Shown piece after piece: positions 1 through 8,654 of a DNA stretch of 44,882 nucleotides; within the stretch, counting starts at the first letter, position 1; each line of letters opens with the position of its first letter. This DNA comes from Selenomonas sp. (GTDB lineage: Bacteria; Bacillota; Negativicutes; Selenomonadales; Selenomonadaceae): assembly GCF_022771645.1 (NCBI RefSeq), contig NZ_JALFCU010000016.1, positions 1 through 44,882 on the forward strand. The letters run 5' to 3'. The notes beneath the pieces are model-generated. The model ran no database searches, was not told the DNA's origin, and worked only from the letters and a program-made list of their open reading frames with translations. The position numbers were made by a program, and so were the translations under genes.

Positions 1-93
1 TACGAACGCTGCCATTCGGCGATCGGCGACATCCCGCCAGCCGAAGCATACTTCCCAGCCATGTTGCTGGATGCAGCGAAAGCAGCCGCCTGA
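1..93 (+). pseudogene. C-terminal end of an IS-type transposase (cut by window edge)
   Basis: Reading frame 1 is open from the first base to a TGA at 91-93 and encodes about 30 residues. They begin YERCHSAIGDIPPAEAYF, which matches the 'YNxERPHSALGxxTPAExYF' tail of the DDE integrase core in IS3-like transposases. Only the tail is visible, so whether the gene is intact upstream cannot be told. After the stop, at about 100-135, the stretch TTTTTGTCTTGACAAGCG resembles the kind of sequence that ends IS3-type elements. The element's right end therefore probably lies near 120-135, immediately before recombinase sequence resumes. The family assignment rests on a short motif. Confidence 0.55.
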
Positions 94-543
94 TTCACTA
101 TAAAATCATCGGATTTTTGTCTTGACAAGCGTGCCATTATAAGCCGTCTGATTGCATCTTATTTTGCGGAATTCGAAAGCAGGTCGGCAGAAAAAGGATA
201 CGATATAGAGAAAAAGAAAAAATCCATCAATGGAAAGCTGAACCGCATGAAAGAGCTTTACATTGATGGAATGATAGAGAAAACGGAGTTCCTCAGCCGT
301 GCCGCAGATTACCAGAATCAGCTTGATGAGTTGTCGATACAGCAAGACAGATGCCGAACGCCGTCACAGGCCGCGCAAGAGATTCGCGGGAAAATAGACA
401 GTTTTCAAGAAGGATACAAGAATCTTGATCGCAAACATCGACAAGAACTCTGGCAACGGCTGATACTTCGCATTGAAATCGAAGGCAGGCCGAGGCCGAA
501 CAGCGGCGAATCATACTCCAACTTCAAAGTAACGTTTGCCTAA
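94..543 (+). pseudogene. C-terminal remnant of a large serine recombinase
   Basis: The frame stays open from 94 to TAA at 541-543. From about 140 it encodes a charged, coiled-coil-like region with the signature KLNRMKELYIDGMIEKTEF followed by a second helical stretch and a short beta-rich end. This is the pattern of the C-terminal coiled coil of large serine recombinases, where 'LxxLYxDGxIskeeF' recurs. The catalytic resolvase domain and the zinc ribbon are absent. The sequence directly upstream is the end of a transposase, so the recombinase was probably interrupted or truncated by an IS insertion. No start codon with a convincing ribosome binding site is present. It runs convergently into pyrE, ending 11 bases away. 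Confidence 0.65.
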
Positions 544-554
544 AGGGATACCTG

Positions 555-1136
555 TCATCGACCTGTACGCCCTCTCTTTGTCATAGCGATGCCCTTTTTG
601 CAGAGCGGGCACTCTTCCGGACGGTACGTCTCGACATCGAGGTGCAGCAGCGCCGTGCACGGCACGTCGCCGAAATCAACTTTGCCCCCGCTGCGGTCGA
701 CGAGCATGCTGACGGCGACAGGGATGCCACCGTGCTCTTTCACGACGTCGATGACTTCTTTGATCGAGCCGCCGGTCGTGACGATGTCTTCGACGATGAG
801 GCAGCGCTCGCCCGGGTGCAGCGTGAAGCCGCGGCGGAATGTCATCTTGCCGTTCTCGCGCTCTGTGAAGATCGCGCGCGTGCCGAGCGCCTTGCCTGTC
901 TCATGGGCGAGCAGGATGCCGCCCGTGACGGGGCCGACGACGGTCTCGATGTTCGCGTCTTTGAATTTTTCAGCCATGGCCTCGCAGAGCTGCTGCGTGT
1001 ACTGTGGGTGCTGCAGGACGTTGAATTTCTCGACGTAGTGCGGGCTGTGAAGGCCGCTCGTCAAGAGGAAATGGCCATCCATAATCGCGTTTGTTTTGAC
1101 CAGAAGTTCCTTGACTTCTGCTTCTGTCATTGGCAT
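555..1136 (-). CDS. pyrE: orotate phosphoribosyltransferase
   Basis: PyrE joins orotate to PRPP to give OMP, the fifth step of de novo UMP synthesis in the cytoplasm. The 193-residue protein carries the PRPP-binding loop CLIVEDIVTTGGS at about residues 112-124 and the N-terminal GHFLLTSGLHS segment of the longer bacterial form. After the core it ends with CPLCKKG and a basic tail, a C-terminal extension seen in this PyrE subgroup. AAGGAG lies 12 bases upstream of the chosen ATG; a second ATG two codons in is less well placed. It is the last gene of the pyr operon, 114 bases beyond pyrF and separated from it by a small palindromic element. No clear terminator was found after it. Confidence 0.95.
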   Translation of the reverse strand: MPMTEAEVKELLVKTNAIMDGHFLLTSGLHSPHYVEKFNVLQHPQYTQQLCEAMAEKFKDANIETVVGPVTGGILLAHETGKALGTRAIFTERENGKMTFRRGFTLHPGERCLIVEDIVTTGGSIKEVIDVVKEHGGIPVAVSMLVDRSGGKVDFGDVPCTALLHLDVETYRPEECPLCKKGIAMTKRGRTGR

Positions 1137-1185
1137 GGAGATTTCACGCTCCTTGTTCTTTCTTCGATGTGAATTTTATTTTGGT

Positions 1186-1250
1186 TCAGAGGGCGTACCT
1201 TCGCCACACCCACCACCGCTTCGCGGTCCCCCACCCTCGGAGAGGGAGGC
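1186..1250. repeat. G/C-rich palindromic intergenic element between pyrF and pyrE
   Basis: The gap holds two small perfect hairpins side by side: ACCGC-TTC-GCGGT at 1215-1227 and CCCTC-GGA-GAGGG at 1234-1246. They are set in an unusual run of CCACC/CCCACC sequence. No T-run follows either hairpin, so it does not look like a terminator. It looks like a short repetitive extragenic palindrome or an mRNA processing/stabilising element. Only one copy is obvious in this window, so repetitiveness is an inference. Confidence 0.4.
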
Positions 1251-1967
1251 TTAGTTTGAGGAAGCCATTTCTTTTATGATAGAAATAGCGGCTTCCCTTG
1301 GATTCTCTGCGGCGCGGATGGGGCGGCCGACGACGAGGTGGGTTGCGCCATTCTTGAGCGCCTGCGCCGGCGTGGCGATGCGGCTCTGGTCGTCGATGCT
1401 CGCGCCTGCCGGGCGCACGCCGGGCGTGACGATGAGGAAGTCCTCGCCGCAGGCTGCACGGATGGACGCGGCTTCACGCGGCGAGGCGACGACGCCGTCG
1501 AGGCCGGCTGATTTCGTGAGTTTTGCAAGACGTGTGACGCGGTCAGCTATGGGCTCGGTTTCGCCGAGCTTCGCCCAATCGTCATCGTTCATGCTCGTGA
1601 GCACGGTGATGGCGATGATCTTCGGGCACGGGACGCCCTGCTCTGCCGCGGCCGCATGCAAACGTTCAGCGGCGGTCTTCATCATCGTATAGCCGCCGCT
1701 CGCATGGACGTTGACGATGTCTGCGCCGAGCGTCATGAGCGAGGTCAGGCCGCCCGCGACGGTGTTCGGGATGTCGTGGAGCTTCAGGTCGAGGAAGACG
1801 TGCTTGCCCTGCTGTTTCAGGTAGCGGACGACGTCAGGGCCGACACTGTAGAAGAGCTCCATGCCGACTTTGTAGTATGATACAGTGTCGCCAAGAGTTG
1901 TGACGAGTTGCTGGACATCGGCCATCGTGTGAACGTCGAGCGCGACAATCAAACGGTCATCATGCAA
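1251..1967 (-). CDS. pyrF: orotidine-5'-phosphate decarboxylase, TTG start overlapping carB
   Basis: PyrF decarboxylates OMP to UMP, the last step of the pathway. The catalytic segment FLDLKLHDIPNT with the Lys and Asp of the active site is present, as are the phosphate-gripper end TPGVRP and VVGRPI. The frame could extend to an ATG at 1988. However, a strong GGAGGAGGGG lies inside that extension and is spaced 6-8 bases before TTG at 1967, giving 238 residues starting at the family-typical DDRLIVALDV region. This TTG overlaps the carB stop by 8 bases (TTGCATGA), so translation is probably coupled to carB. pyrK and pyrD, which often sit between carB and pyrF in Firmicutes, are absent here. Confidence 0.93.
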   Translation of the reverse strand: MHDDRLIVALDVHTMADVQQLVTTLGDTVSYYKVGMELFYSVGPDVVRYLKQQGKHVFLDLKLHDIPNTVAGGLTSLMTLGADIVNVHASGGYTMMKTAAERLHAAAAEQGVPCPKIIAITVLTSMNDDDWAKLGETEPIADRVTRLAKLTKSAGLDGVVASPREAASIRAACGEDFLIVTPGVRPAGASIDDQSRIATPAQALKNGATHLVVGRPIRAAENPREAAISIIKEMASSN

Positions 1968-4900
1968 GGTCGTCCCCTCCTCCGACATAATCCTGCAGCG
2001 CGAGGCTGTAGACGAGGCGGCGTTCGCGCATGAACGAGAGGACGCGCATGACTTCCCACGCCGTGTCGAGCGACGTGAGGCAGGCGACGCCGTGCTCGAC
2101 CGTCGCGCGGCGGATGCGGAAGCCGTCGTTCATGGAGTGCTTGCCCTGCGTCAGCGTGTTGATGACCATGTGAATCTTGCCCGTTTTGATCATCTCGATG
2201 ATGTCGGACTTTCTTTCATGGACTTTGCCGACGACGTCGACGTCGATGCCCATGGAGGCGATAGCGCGCGCCGTGCCTTCCGTCGCGCAGAGCGTGAAGC
2301 CGAGGTCGGAGAATGCTTTCGCTAGCTGCTTCATTTCGGCTTTGTCCTTGTCGGCGACCGTGAAGAGGATGCAGCCTTCCGTCGGGACGTGGATGCCGGA
2401 GCCGACGATGGCCTTGTAGAGCGCGCGGGCGTAGTGGTAATCGATGCCCATGACTTCGCCCGTCGATTTCATCTCCGGGCCGAGCGCGATGTCAACGTCC
2501 GTCATCTTCGCAAACGAGAACACGGGCGCCTTGACGGCAACGTACGGCTTCGGCGGCACGAGGCCGGACTTGTAGCCGAGCTCTTTCACCGTCGCGCCGA
2601 GCGCGATGCGCGTCGCGAGGTTCACCATCTTGATGTCCGTGACCTTGGACAAAAACGGCACCGTGCGCGACGAGCGCGGGTTCACTTCGATGATGTAGAC
2701 TTCGTCGTTCTTGACGACGAACTGGATGTTCAGCAGGCCTTTGACGTGCAGCGCGCGGCCGAGGCGCTCCGTGTAGTCGATGATCGTGTAGATGACTTTC
2801 GCGGAGAGCGTCTGCGGCGGGTAAACGGCGATGGAGTCGCCGGAATGGACGCCGGCGCGCTCGACGTGCTCCATGATGCCCGGGATGACGACGTCGATGC
2901 CGTCGCTGATGCCGTCGACCTCGACCTCCGTGCCTTCCATGTAGCGGTCGCAGAGCACGGGGTGATCGGGCGTGACCTTGACGGCGCGGCTCATGTAGTC
3001 GCGGAGTTCCGTCTCGTTATAAACGATTTCCATCGCACGGCCGCCGAGCACATACGACGGGCGCACCATGACGGGGTAGCCGATGCGGGCCGCGCCATCG
3101 ATGGCGTCCTGGAGATTCGTGACGCTGATGCCCTCGGGACGCGGGATCTTCGTCTGCGTGAGGACTTCGTCGAAGCGCTCGCGGTCCTCGGCGCGGTCGA
3201 TGTCGTCGACGCTCGTGCCAAAGACCTTGACGCCGGCTTTCTGCAGCGAGGCCGCGAGGTTGATGGCCGTCTGGCCGCCAAACTGCACGATGACGCCTTC
3301 CGGCTTTTCCTTGTCGATGATGTTCAGCACGTCTTCCGTCGTCAGCGGCTCGAAATACAGGCGGTCGCTGATGTCGAAGTCCGTCGAGACCGTCTCCGGG
3401 TTGTTGTTGATGATGATGGCCTCGATGCCCATCTCGCGGAGCGCCCAGACGGAGTGGACGGAGCAGTAGTCAAACTCGACGCCCTGCCCGATGCGGATGG
3501 GCCCAGAGCCGAGGACGACGACCTTGCGGGCATTCGACACCTGCACTTCGTCTTCCTGTGCGTGGAACGTCGAGTAGTAGTACGGCGTCGCGGCTTCGAA
3601 CTCGGCCGCGCACGTATCGACCATCTTGTAGCACGGCAAGATTCCGTGAGAGATGCGCTCCGTGCGGATTTCGTCCTGCGCCTTGCCCGTGATCTCGGCA
3701 ATCGAGCGGTCAGCGAGGCCGACGTCTTTCGCACGGTGCAGCAGCTTCGGCGTGAGCGGCTCGTTCTTCAGGCGCGTCTCGACGTCCGTGATGTTCTGGA
3801 TCTTGTAAAGAAACCACGTATCGATCTTTGTGATATCGTGAATCTCGTCAATGGTCGCAATGCCGCGGCGCAGCGCTTCGGCGATGACGAAAATGCGCTC
3901 GTCGTTGATGCGCGCGAGGTTCTTCTTGACGCGCGCGTCGTCCCAGGCGTCCATCTTGTCCATGTGGAGGCGGTGCACGCCGATCTCGAGCGAGCGCACA
4001 GCTTTCAGCAGCGCGCCTTCGAAGTTGCGGTCGATGCTCATGACTTCGCCCGTCGCTTTCATCTGCGTGCCGAGCGTGCGGTCAGCGTAGACGAATTTGT
4101 CGAACGGCCAGCGCGGGAACTTCACGACGCAGTAGTCGAGCGCCGGCTCGAAGCAGGCCTTCGTCTTCTGCGTGACGGCGTTCGTGATTTCGTCGAGCGT
4201 GTAGCCGATGGCAATCTTCGCCGAGACTTTCGCAATCGGGTAGCCCGTCGCTTTCGAGGCGAGCGCCGACGAGCGCGACACGCGCGGATTGACCTCGATG
4301 ACGTAATATTTGTTGCTGTTCGGGTCGAGCGCGTACTGCGCGTTGCAGCCGCCCTCGATGCCAAGCTCGCGGATGATGCGGAGCGAGGCGCTGCGGAGCA
4401 TCTGGTACTCGTGATCCGTCAGCGTCTGGCTCGGCGCGACGACGATGGAGTCGCCCGTGTGGACGCCGACGGGGTCGAAGTTTTCCATGTTGCAGACGGT
4501 GATGCAGTTGTCGTGGCCGTCGCGCATGACTTCGTATTCGATTTCCTTCCAGCCCGCAACGCTGCGCTCGATGAGCACCTGGCCGATCATGGAGTAGTTC
4601 AGGCCCTTGATGACGATCTCGATGAGCTCTTCCTCGTTCTCCGCGATGCCGCCGCCCGTTCCGCCCATCGTGTACGCGGGGCGCACGATGACCGGGTAGC
4701 CGATCTCGTTCGCGAAGGCGACAGCACTCGGCACATCTTCGACGATCGTGCTCTCGGGAATCGGCTCGCCGAGCTTCTGCATCGTCTCTTTGAAAAGCTC
4801 GCGGTCTTCCGCGCGCTCGATGGCTTTGAGCGGCGTGCCGAGGAGCTCGACGTTGTATTTTTCCAAAATGCCGTGTTCGGCGAGCTGCACGGCGAGGTTC

Positions 4901-5187
4901 AAGCCGGCCTGTCCGCCGAGCGTCGCGAGCAGGCCGTCCGGACGCTCTTTTTCGATGATCTCGGTGCAGAAATCGACGGTCAGCGGCTCGATGTAGACGC
5001 GGTCGGCGATGTGCGTGTCCGTCATGATTGTCGCGGGGTTCGAGTTCACGAGGACGACTTCGAGCCCTTCCTCTTTCAGCGCGCGGCAGGCCTGGCTGCC
5101 TGCATAGTCGAACTCGGCCGCCTGGCCGATGATGATGGGGCCGGAGCCGATGACCATGACTTTCTTGAGGTTTTCTTTCTTTGGCAC
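1960..5187 (-). CDS. carB: carbamoyl-phosphate synthase large subunit
   Basis: CarB makes carbamoyl phosphate from bicarbonate, ammonia (delivered by CarA) and two ATP. At 1075 residues it has the normal length. It shows the duplicated ATP-grasp architecture: KKVMVIGSGPIIIGQAAEFDY opens the first half and VVVLGSGPIRIGQGVEFDY the second, at about residue 560. Each half has a glycine-rich ATP loop (RPAYTMGGTGGG and RPSYVLGGRAMEI). The C-terminal MGS-like allosteric domain (EGTARAIASMGIDVD and following) is present. The start is GTG, with AAAGGGG 8 bases upstream. carA ends 3 bases before it. A 1220-codon open frame runs antisense through this gene and is judged a codon-bias shadow. Confidence 0.97.
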   Translation of the reverse strand: MPKKENLKKVMVIGSGPIIIGQAAEFDYAGSQACRALKEEGLEVVLVNSNPATIMTDTHIADRVYIEPLTVDFCTEIIEKERPDGLLATLGGQAGLNLAVQLAEHGILEKYNVELLGTPLKAIERAEDRELFKETMQKLGEPIPESTIVEDVPSAVAFANEIGYPVIVRPAYTMGGTGGGIAENEEELIEIVIKGLNYSMIGQVLIERSVAGWKEIEYEVMRDGHDNCITVCNMENFDPVGVHTGDSIVVAPSQTLTDHEYQMLRSASLRIIRELGIEGGCNAQYALDPNSNKYYVIEVNPRVSRSSALASKATGYPIAKVSAKIAIGYTLDEITNAVTQKTKACFEPALDYCVVKFPRWPFDKFVYADRTLGTQMKATGEVMSIDRNFEGALLKAVRSLEIGVHRLHMDKMDAWDDARVKKNLARINDERIFVIAEALRRGIATIDEIHDITKIDTWFLYKIQNITDVETRLKNEPLTPKLLHRAKDVGLADRSIAEITGKAQDEIRTERISHGILPCYKMVDTCAAEFEAATPYYYSTFHAQEDEVQVSNARKVVVLGSGPIRIGQGVEFDYCSVHSVWALREMGIEAIIINNNPETVSTDFDISDRLYFEPLTTEDVLNIIDKEKPEGVIVQFGGQTAINLAASLQKAGVKVFGTSVDDIDRAEDRERFDEVLTQTKIPRPEGISVTNLQDAIDGAARIGYPVMVRPSYVLGGRAMEIVYNETELRDYMSRAVKVTPDHPVLCDRYMEGTEVEVDGISDGIDVVIPGIMEHVERAGVHSGDSIAVYPPQTLSAKVIYTIIDYTERLGRALHVKGLLNIQFVVKNDEVYIIEVNPRSSRTVPFLSKVTDIKMVNLATRIALGATVKELGYKSGLVPPKPYVAVKAPVFSFAKMTDVDIALGPEMKSTGEVMGIDYHYARALYKAIVGSGIHVPTEGCILFTVADKDKAEMKQLAKAFSDLGFTLCATEGTARAIASMGIDVDVVGKVHERKSDIIEMIKTGKIHMVINTLTQGKHSMNDGFRIRRATVEHGVACLTSLDTAWEVMRVLSFMRERRLVYSLALQDYVGGGDDLA

Positions 5188-5190
5188 GGC

Positions 5191-6270
5191 TTATTCCCCT
5201 TTCTTCAGCAGCGACCAGAACTCGTCGAACAGGTACATATTGTCGTCCGGCCCCGGCGCGGCCTCCGGATGGTATTGCACAGAAAAGAGCGGCAGCTCCG
5301 TGTGGCGCATGCCCTCGACCGTGCCGTCATTCACGTTGATGTGCGTGACTTCGAGCGGCAGGCCCTTGAGAGACTCCGCGTCTACGGCGTAGCCGTGATT
5401 CTGCGACGAGATCATGACGCGGCCGGTGCGCAGGTCCTTGACCGGCTGGTTCGTGCCGCGATGGCCGAACTTCAGCTTGTACGTTTTCGCGCCGAGCGCG
5501 CGGGCGATGAGCTGATGGCCGAGGCAGATGCCGAACATCGGTTTCTTGCCGATGAGTTTCTTGATTTCTTCCACACAATCTGGAACGTCCGCCGGATCGC
5601 CGGGGCCGTTCGACAGGAAGATGCCATCGGGATTCAACGCCAAGATGTCTTCCGCTTTCGTGTCCGCCGGCACGACCGTGAGCTTGCAGCCTTTGTCGTG
5701 CATCGATTTCAAGATATTGCGCTTCACGCCGAAGTCCATGGCGACGACGTACGGCGCTTTTTTCTTGTCGCTTTCGATCGTGTACGCCTCGGGCGTCGTG
5801 ACCTCGGCGACGACCGCCGTCTTGAGCGGCACGGCGAACAAGTCATCCTGTTGCTTCTTCGTCGCATCGTCGGGGACGATGATGCCTTTCATCGTGCCGG
5901 CATTGCGGATTTTCCGTGTGACGGCGCGCGTGTCGACATTGTAGAGGCACGGGACGTTCTGCTCCGTCAGGAACTCTGCGAGACTTTTTTCGTAGTGCCA
6001 GTTGCTGCCGTGCGCCGCGAGCTCGCCGATGATGAAGCCATGCACGAATGACTTGCGCGACTGCATAAAGACGTCGGCGATGCCGTAGTTGCCGACGAGC
6101 GGATACGTCAGCGTCAAAATCTGGCCGCAGTACGACGGGTCGGTCAGGCTTTCCTGATAGCCGGCCATGCCCGTATTGAACACGACTTCGCCCGTGGCCG
6201 TCGTTTCATTCAAGAGATTCCCCGTGAAGACGCTGCCGTCTTCGAGGATGAGTTTTCCTTTTAATGCCAT
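5191..6270 (-). CDS. carA: carbamoyl-phosphate synthase small subunit (glutaminase)
   Basis: CarA hydrolyses glutamine and channels ammonia to CarB. The 359-residue protein has the N-terminal CPSase small-chain domain (LEDGSVFTGNLLNE) and a C-terminal class I glutamine amidotransferase domain. That domain carries the nucleophile motif MFGICLGHQLIARALG at about residues 240-255 and the His-Glu pair in SVQYHPEAAPGP near the end. AAAGGAG lies 7 bases upstream of the ATG. It follows pyrC by 13 bases and abuts carB. The supply of carbamoyl phosphate is thus co-transcribed with PyrB, which consumes it for pyrimidines. Confidence 0.97.
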   Translation of the reverse strand: MALKGKLILEDGSVFTGNLLNETTATGEVVFNTGMAGYQESLTDPSYCGQILTLTYPLVGNYGIADVFMQSRKSFVHGFIIGELAAHGSNWHYEKSLAEFLTEQNVPCLYNVDTRAVTRKIRNAGTMKGIIVPDDATKKQQDDLFAVPLKTAVVAEVTTPEAYTIESDKKKAPYVVAMDFGVKRNILKSMHDKGCKLTVVPADTKAEDILALNPDGIFLSNGPGDPADVPDCVEEIKKLIGKKPMFGICLGHQLIARALGAKTYKLKFGHRGTNQPVKDLRTGRVMISSQNHGYAVDAESLKGLPLEVTHINVNDGTVEGMRHTELPLFSVQYHPEAAPGPDDNMYLFDEFWSLLKKGE

Positions 6271-6283
6271 AACGGCACTCCTT

Positions 6284-7573
6284 TCACTCGACGATACCGT
6301 CTTTCATCGCGACTTCGCCGTCAACAAGCGTCAAAACCGCCTTGCCTTTCATCTGCTTGCCGACGAACGGCGAATGCGAGCCCTTCGTGTAGAATTTCGC
6401 TGCGTCGACCGTCCATTCGAAGTCTGGGTCTATCACAACGACGTCAGCGGCCGCGCCCTTCGCGAGCGTGCCGCACGCGAGGCCGAAGCAGTGAGCGGGT
6501 TCGACGGTCATCTTCGAGATGATCGTCGGCAGGTCGAGCTTGCCCGTGTGGTAAAGGTCAGTCAGCATGACGCCGAGCGAGGTCTCGAGCCCTGGGAAGC
6601 CGCTCGGGGCGTAGATGTATTCGCGGTCTTTCTCTTCGACGGCGTGCGGCGAATGGTCCGTGACGATGGCGTCGATCGTGCCGTCTTTCAGGCCGGCGAG
6701 CAGCGCGTCGCAATCTGCCTGTGAGCGCAGCGGCGGGTTGATTTTCGTCGAGGTGTCGGAGAGCGTGACGCATTCGTCCGTCATCGTGAGGTGCTGCGGC
6801 GTGCATTCCGCCGTGACGCGAACGCCGCGCTTCTTCGCCTCCCGCACGATGTCGACGGCGCGCGCCGAGCTCATGTGCGCGACGTGGACGCGCGCGCCGG
6901 CGTATTCGGCGAGCAGGACGTCGCGGGCGACGGCAATGTCTTCCGCGACGGTCGGGCGGCCTTTCATGCCGAGCATGGCACTGCGGTGGCCTTCGTTCAT
7001 GACGCCGTCTTCGACGAGCGACGTTTCTTCCTCGTGGTTCACGATGACCTTGTCGAACGTGTGGAGGTAGTCATAGGCGTTGAGCAGCACTTTCGCCGTC
7101 GGGTCGAAATGGCCGTCATCCGAGAACGCGACGGCGCCGGCCTCGATCATGTCGCCGAGCTCGGCGAGCTCCTTGCCTTCCTGGTTCTTCGTGACAGCGC
7201 CGATGATTTCGATGTGGCAGCGGCCGACATCCTCCGCGCGTTTTTCGAGCGCGCGCACGAGCGCCGCCGTGTCGACGACCGGCTTCGTGTTCGGCATGGT
7301 CGCGACGGTCGTGAAGCCGCCAGCGACGGCCGCTTTCGAGCCGCTTTCAAAATCTTCTTTCGCTTCCTGTCCTGGCTCACGGAAATGGACGTGGAGGTCG
7401 ACGAGGCCGGGCGCGACGACCTTGTTCGTTGCGTCATAAATTTCTGCGTCATCGGCAGAGAGCCCTTGACCGACGGCAGCAATCTTGCCATTTTCAATCA
7501 ACACATCAGCGACGCCATCAAACTTCGATGCTGGGTCGATGACGCGGCCGCCTTTCAAAATGAGTTTTGTCAT
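6284..7573 (-). CDS. pyrC: dihydroorotase (type I)
   Basis: PyrC cyclises carbamoyl aspartate to dihydroorotate. The 429-residue amidohydrolase carries the metal-binding DLHVHFREPGQEAKEDFESG at about residues 58-77. Further ligand motifs are VNHEEET, VAHMSS and IVTDHSPHAVEEK with the catalytic Asp. The length and the FREPG motif fit the class I enzyme common in Firmicutes. ATGA overlap with pyrB (start 7573, pyrB stop 7570) indicates coupling. A GGGAGGG ribosome binding site sits inside the end of pyrB. Confidence 0.97.
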   Translation of the reverse strand: MTKLILKGGRVIDPASKFDGVADVLIENGKIAAVGQGLSADDAEIYDATNKVVAPGLVDLHVHFREPGQEAKEDFESGSKAAVAGGFTTVATMPNTKPVVDTAALVRALEKRAEDVGRCHIEIIGAVTKNQEGKELAELGDMIEAGAVAFSDDGHFDPTAKVLLNAYDYLHTFDKVIVNHEEETSLVEDGVMNEGHRSAMLGMKGRPTVAEDIAVARDVLLAEYAGARVHVAHMSSARAVDIVREAKKRGVRVTAECTPQHLTMTDECVTLSDTSTKINPPLRSQADCDALLAGLKDGTIDAIVTDHSPHAVEEKDREYIYAPSGFPGLETSLGVMLTDLYHTGKLDLPTIISKMTVEPAHCFGLACGTLAKGAAADVVVIDPDFEWTVDAAKFYTKGSHSPFVGKQMKGKAVLTLVDGEVAMKDGIVE

Positions 7574-8517
7574 GCCTGTTTCCCTCCCGTGAGCACCAAG
7601 GTGTAGAGCGCCATGCGCACGGCGACGCCGTTCTGCACTTCTTCCTGGATCGCCGAATTGTCTCCGTACGCGACGGACGGCGCGATTTCCCAGCCCTTAT
7701 TCATCGGGCCCGGATGGAGGATCAGCACGTCGTCGTTCGCGAGGCGCAAGCGGCGGTCGTTCAGGCCGAAGATGCGGGCGTATTCGCGCGTCGTCGGGAA
7801 CAGCCCGCCTTTCATGCGCTCGAGCTGGATGCGCAGGACTTCGATGACGTCGGCGTCCTTGATCGCATCCTCGATGCGCTCGTGGACGACAATGCCCGGT
7901 TCTTCGAAGAGGTAACGCGGCAGCAGCGTCTTCGGCCCTGCGATGTGGACTTCCATGCCCATCGTGCGCATGCCGTAGATGTCGGAGCGTGCCACGCGGC
8001 TGTGCAACACATCACCGAGGATCGCGACTTTCAGCCCCGCGAGGCGGCCTTTGTGCTGCTGGATTGTGAACAGGTTCAGGAGTCCTTGCGACGGATGCGC
8101 GTGCGCGCCGTCGCCGGCGTTCAGGATGACGGGCGAGACGACCTTCGATGCGTATTCCGCCGCGCCCTCGGCCTTGTGGCGCATGACGATGGCATCAACG
8201 CCCATGGCCTCGACGGTGTAAAGCGTGTCGCGCAGGCTCTCGCCCTTTACGATGCTCGACGTGCCGGCCGTGATGTTCACAACATCGGCGCCGAGGTATT
8301 TCGCCGCGAGCTCGAACGACGTGCGCGTGCGTGTCGACGGCTCATAGAAGAGCGTGACGATCGACTTGCCGCGCAGCGCCGGCACTTTCTTGATGTCGCG
8401 GTGGATGATGTTCTTCATTTCCTTCGCGGTCTCGAGGACGAGCTTGATCTCGTCCTGAGAAAAATCCGCAAGGCCGAGGATGTTCTTCCCCCGCATGGAA
8501 ACGGTGTTCTTTTCCAA
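7570..8517 (-). CDS. pyrB: aspartate carbamoyltransferase catalytic subunit
   Basis: PyrB condenses carbamoyl phosphate with aspartate, the committed step. The carbamoyl-phosphate loop FYEPSTRTRTSFELA and the HAHPSQGLLNLFTI aspartate-side motif are intact. The open frame reaches an ATG at 8571, but that start lies just after the leader terminator and has no ribosome binding site. AAAGGAG lies 9 bases before TTG at 8517, giving 315 residues. The ATG at 8496 (308 residues, MRGKNILGLADF) is the alternative and matches family N-termini well, but its spacing to AAAGGAG is too long. No pyrI regulatory subunit is present. It is the first gene of the operon, under the PyrR-type attenuator upstream. 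Confidence 0.94.
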   Translation of the reverse strand: MEKNTVSMRGKNILGLADFSQDEIKLVLETAKEMKNIIHRDIKKVPALRGKSIVTLFYEPSTRTRTSFELAAKYLGADVVNITAGTSSIVKGESLRDTLYTVEAMGVDAIVMRHKAEGAAEYASKVVSPVILNAGDGAHAHPSQGLLNLFTIQQHKGRLAGLKVAILGDVLHSRVARSDIYGMRTMGMEVHIAGPKTLLPRYLFEEPGIVVHERIEDAIKDADVIEVLRIQLERMKGGLFPTTREYARIFGLNDRRLRLANDDVLILHPGPMNKGWEIAPSVAYGDNSAIQEEVQNGVAVRMALYTLVLTGGKQA

Positions 8518-8572
8518 AAACAGCCACTCCTTTCGAATGGGCACAAGAATGTTCGCATCGCGAAACGGCATG

Positions 8573-8611
8573 AAAAAAGAGCTCTCCTATGCGTCGGCAT
8601 AAGAGAGCTCT
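8573..8611 (-). terminator. pyr leader attenuator terminator
   Basis: On the minus strand a long stem pairs AGAGCTCTC and TATGC with GCATA and GAGAGCTCT around a 4-base loop, followed directly by six T. It sits between the pyr promoter and pyrB, so it must be read through for expression. Part of its 5' arm (8597-8607) can instead pair with 8655-8665 upstream, forming an antiterminator. Confidence 0.88.
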
Positions 8612-8654
8612 GGGCTTCCAGAAACTACACTTCGGGTAAGATATGCGTGCAGGA

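Noticed and set aside
2389..6051. A 1220-codon open frame on the plus strand opposite carB and carA
   Set aside because: It is the mirror of G/C-ending codons in the real genes. Its product is a low-complexity Arg/Asp/Val/Ala mix with no motif and no ribosome binding site, and both genes beneath it have full family signatures.
8518..8571. Upstream extension of pyrB to the ATG at 8571
   Set aside because: It begins right at the leader terminator, has no ribosome binding site and adds residues absent from the family. AAAGGAG points to a start at 8517 or nearby.
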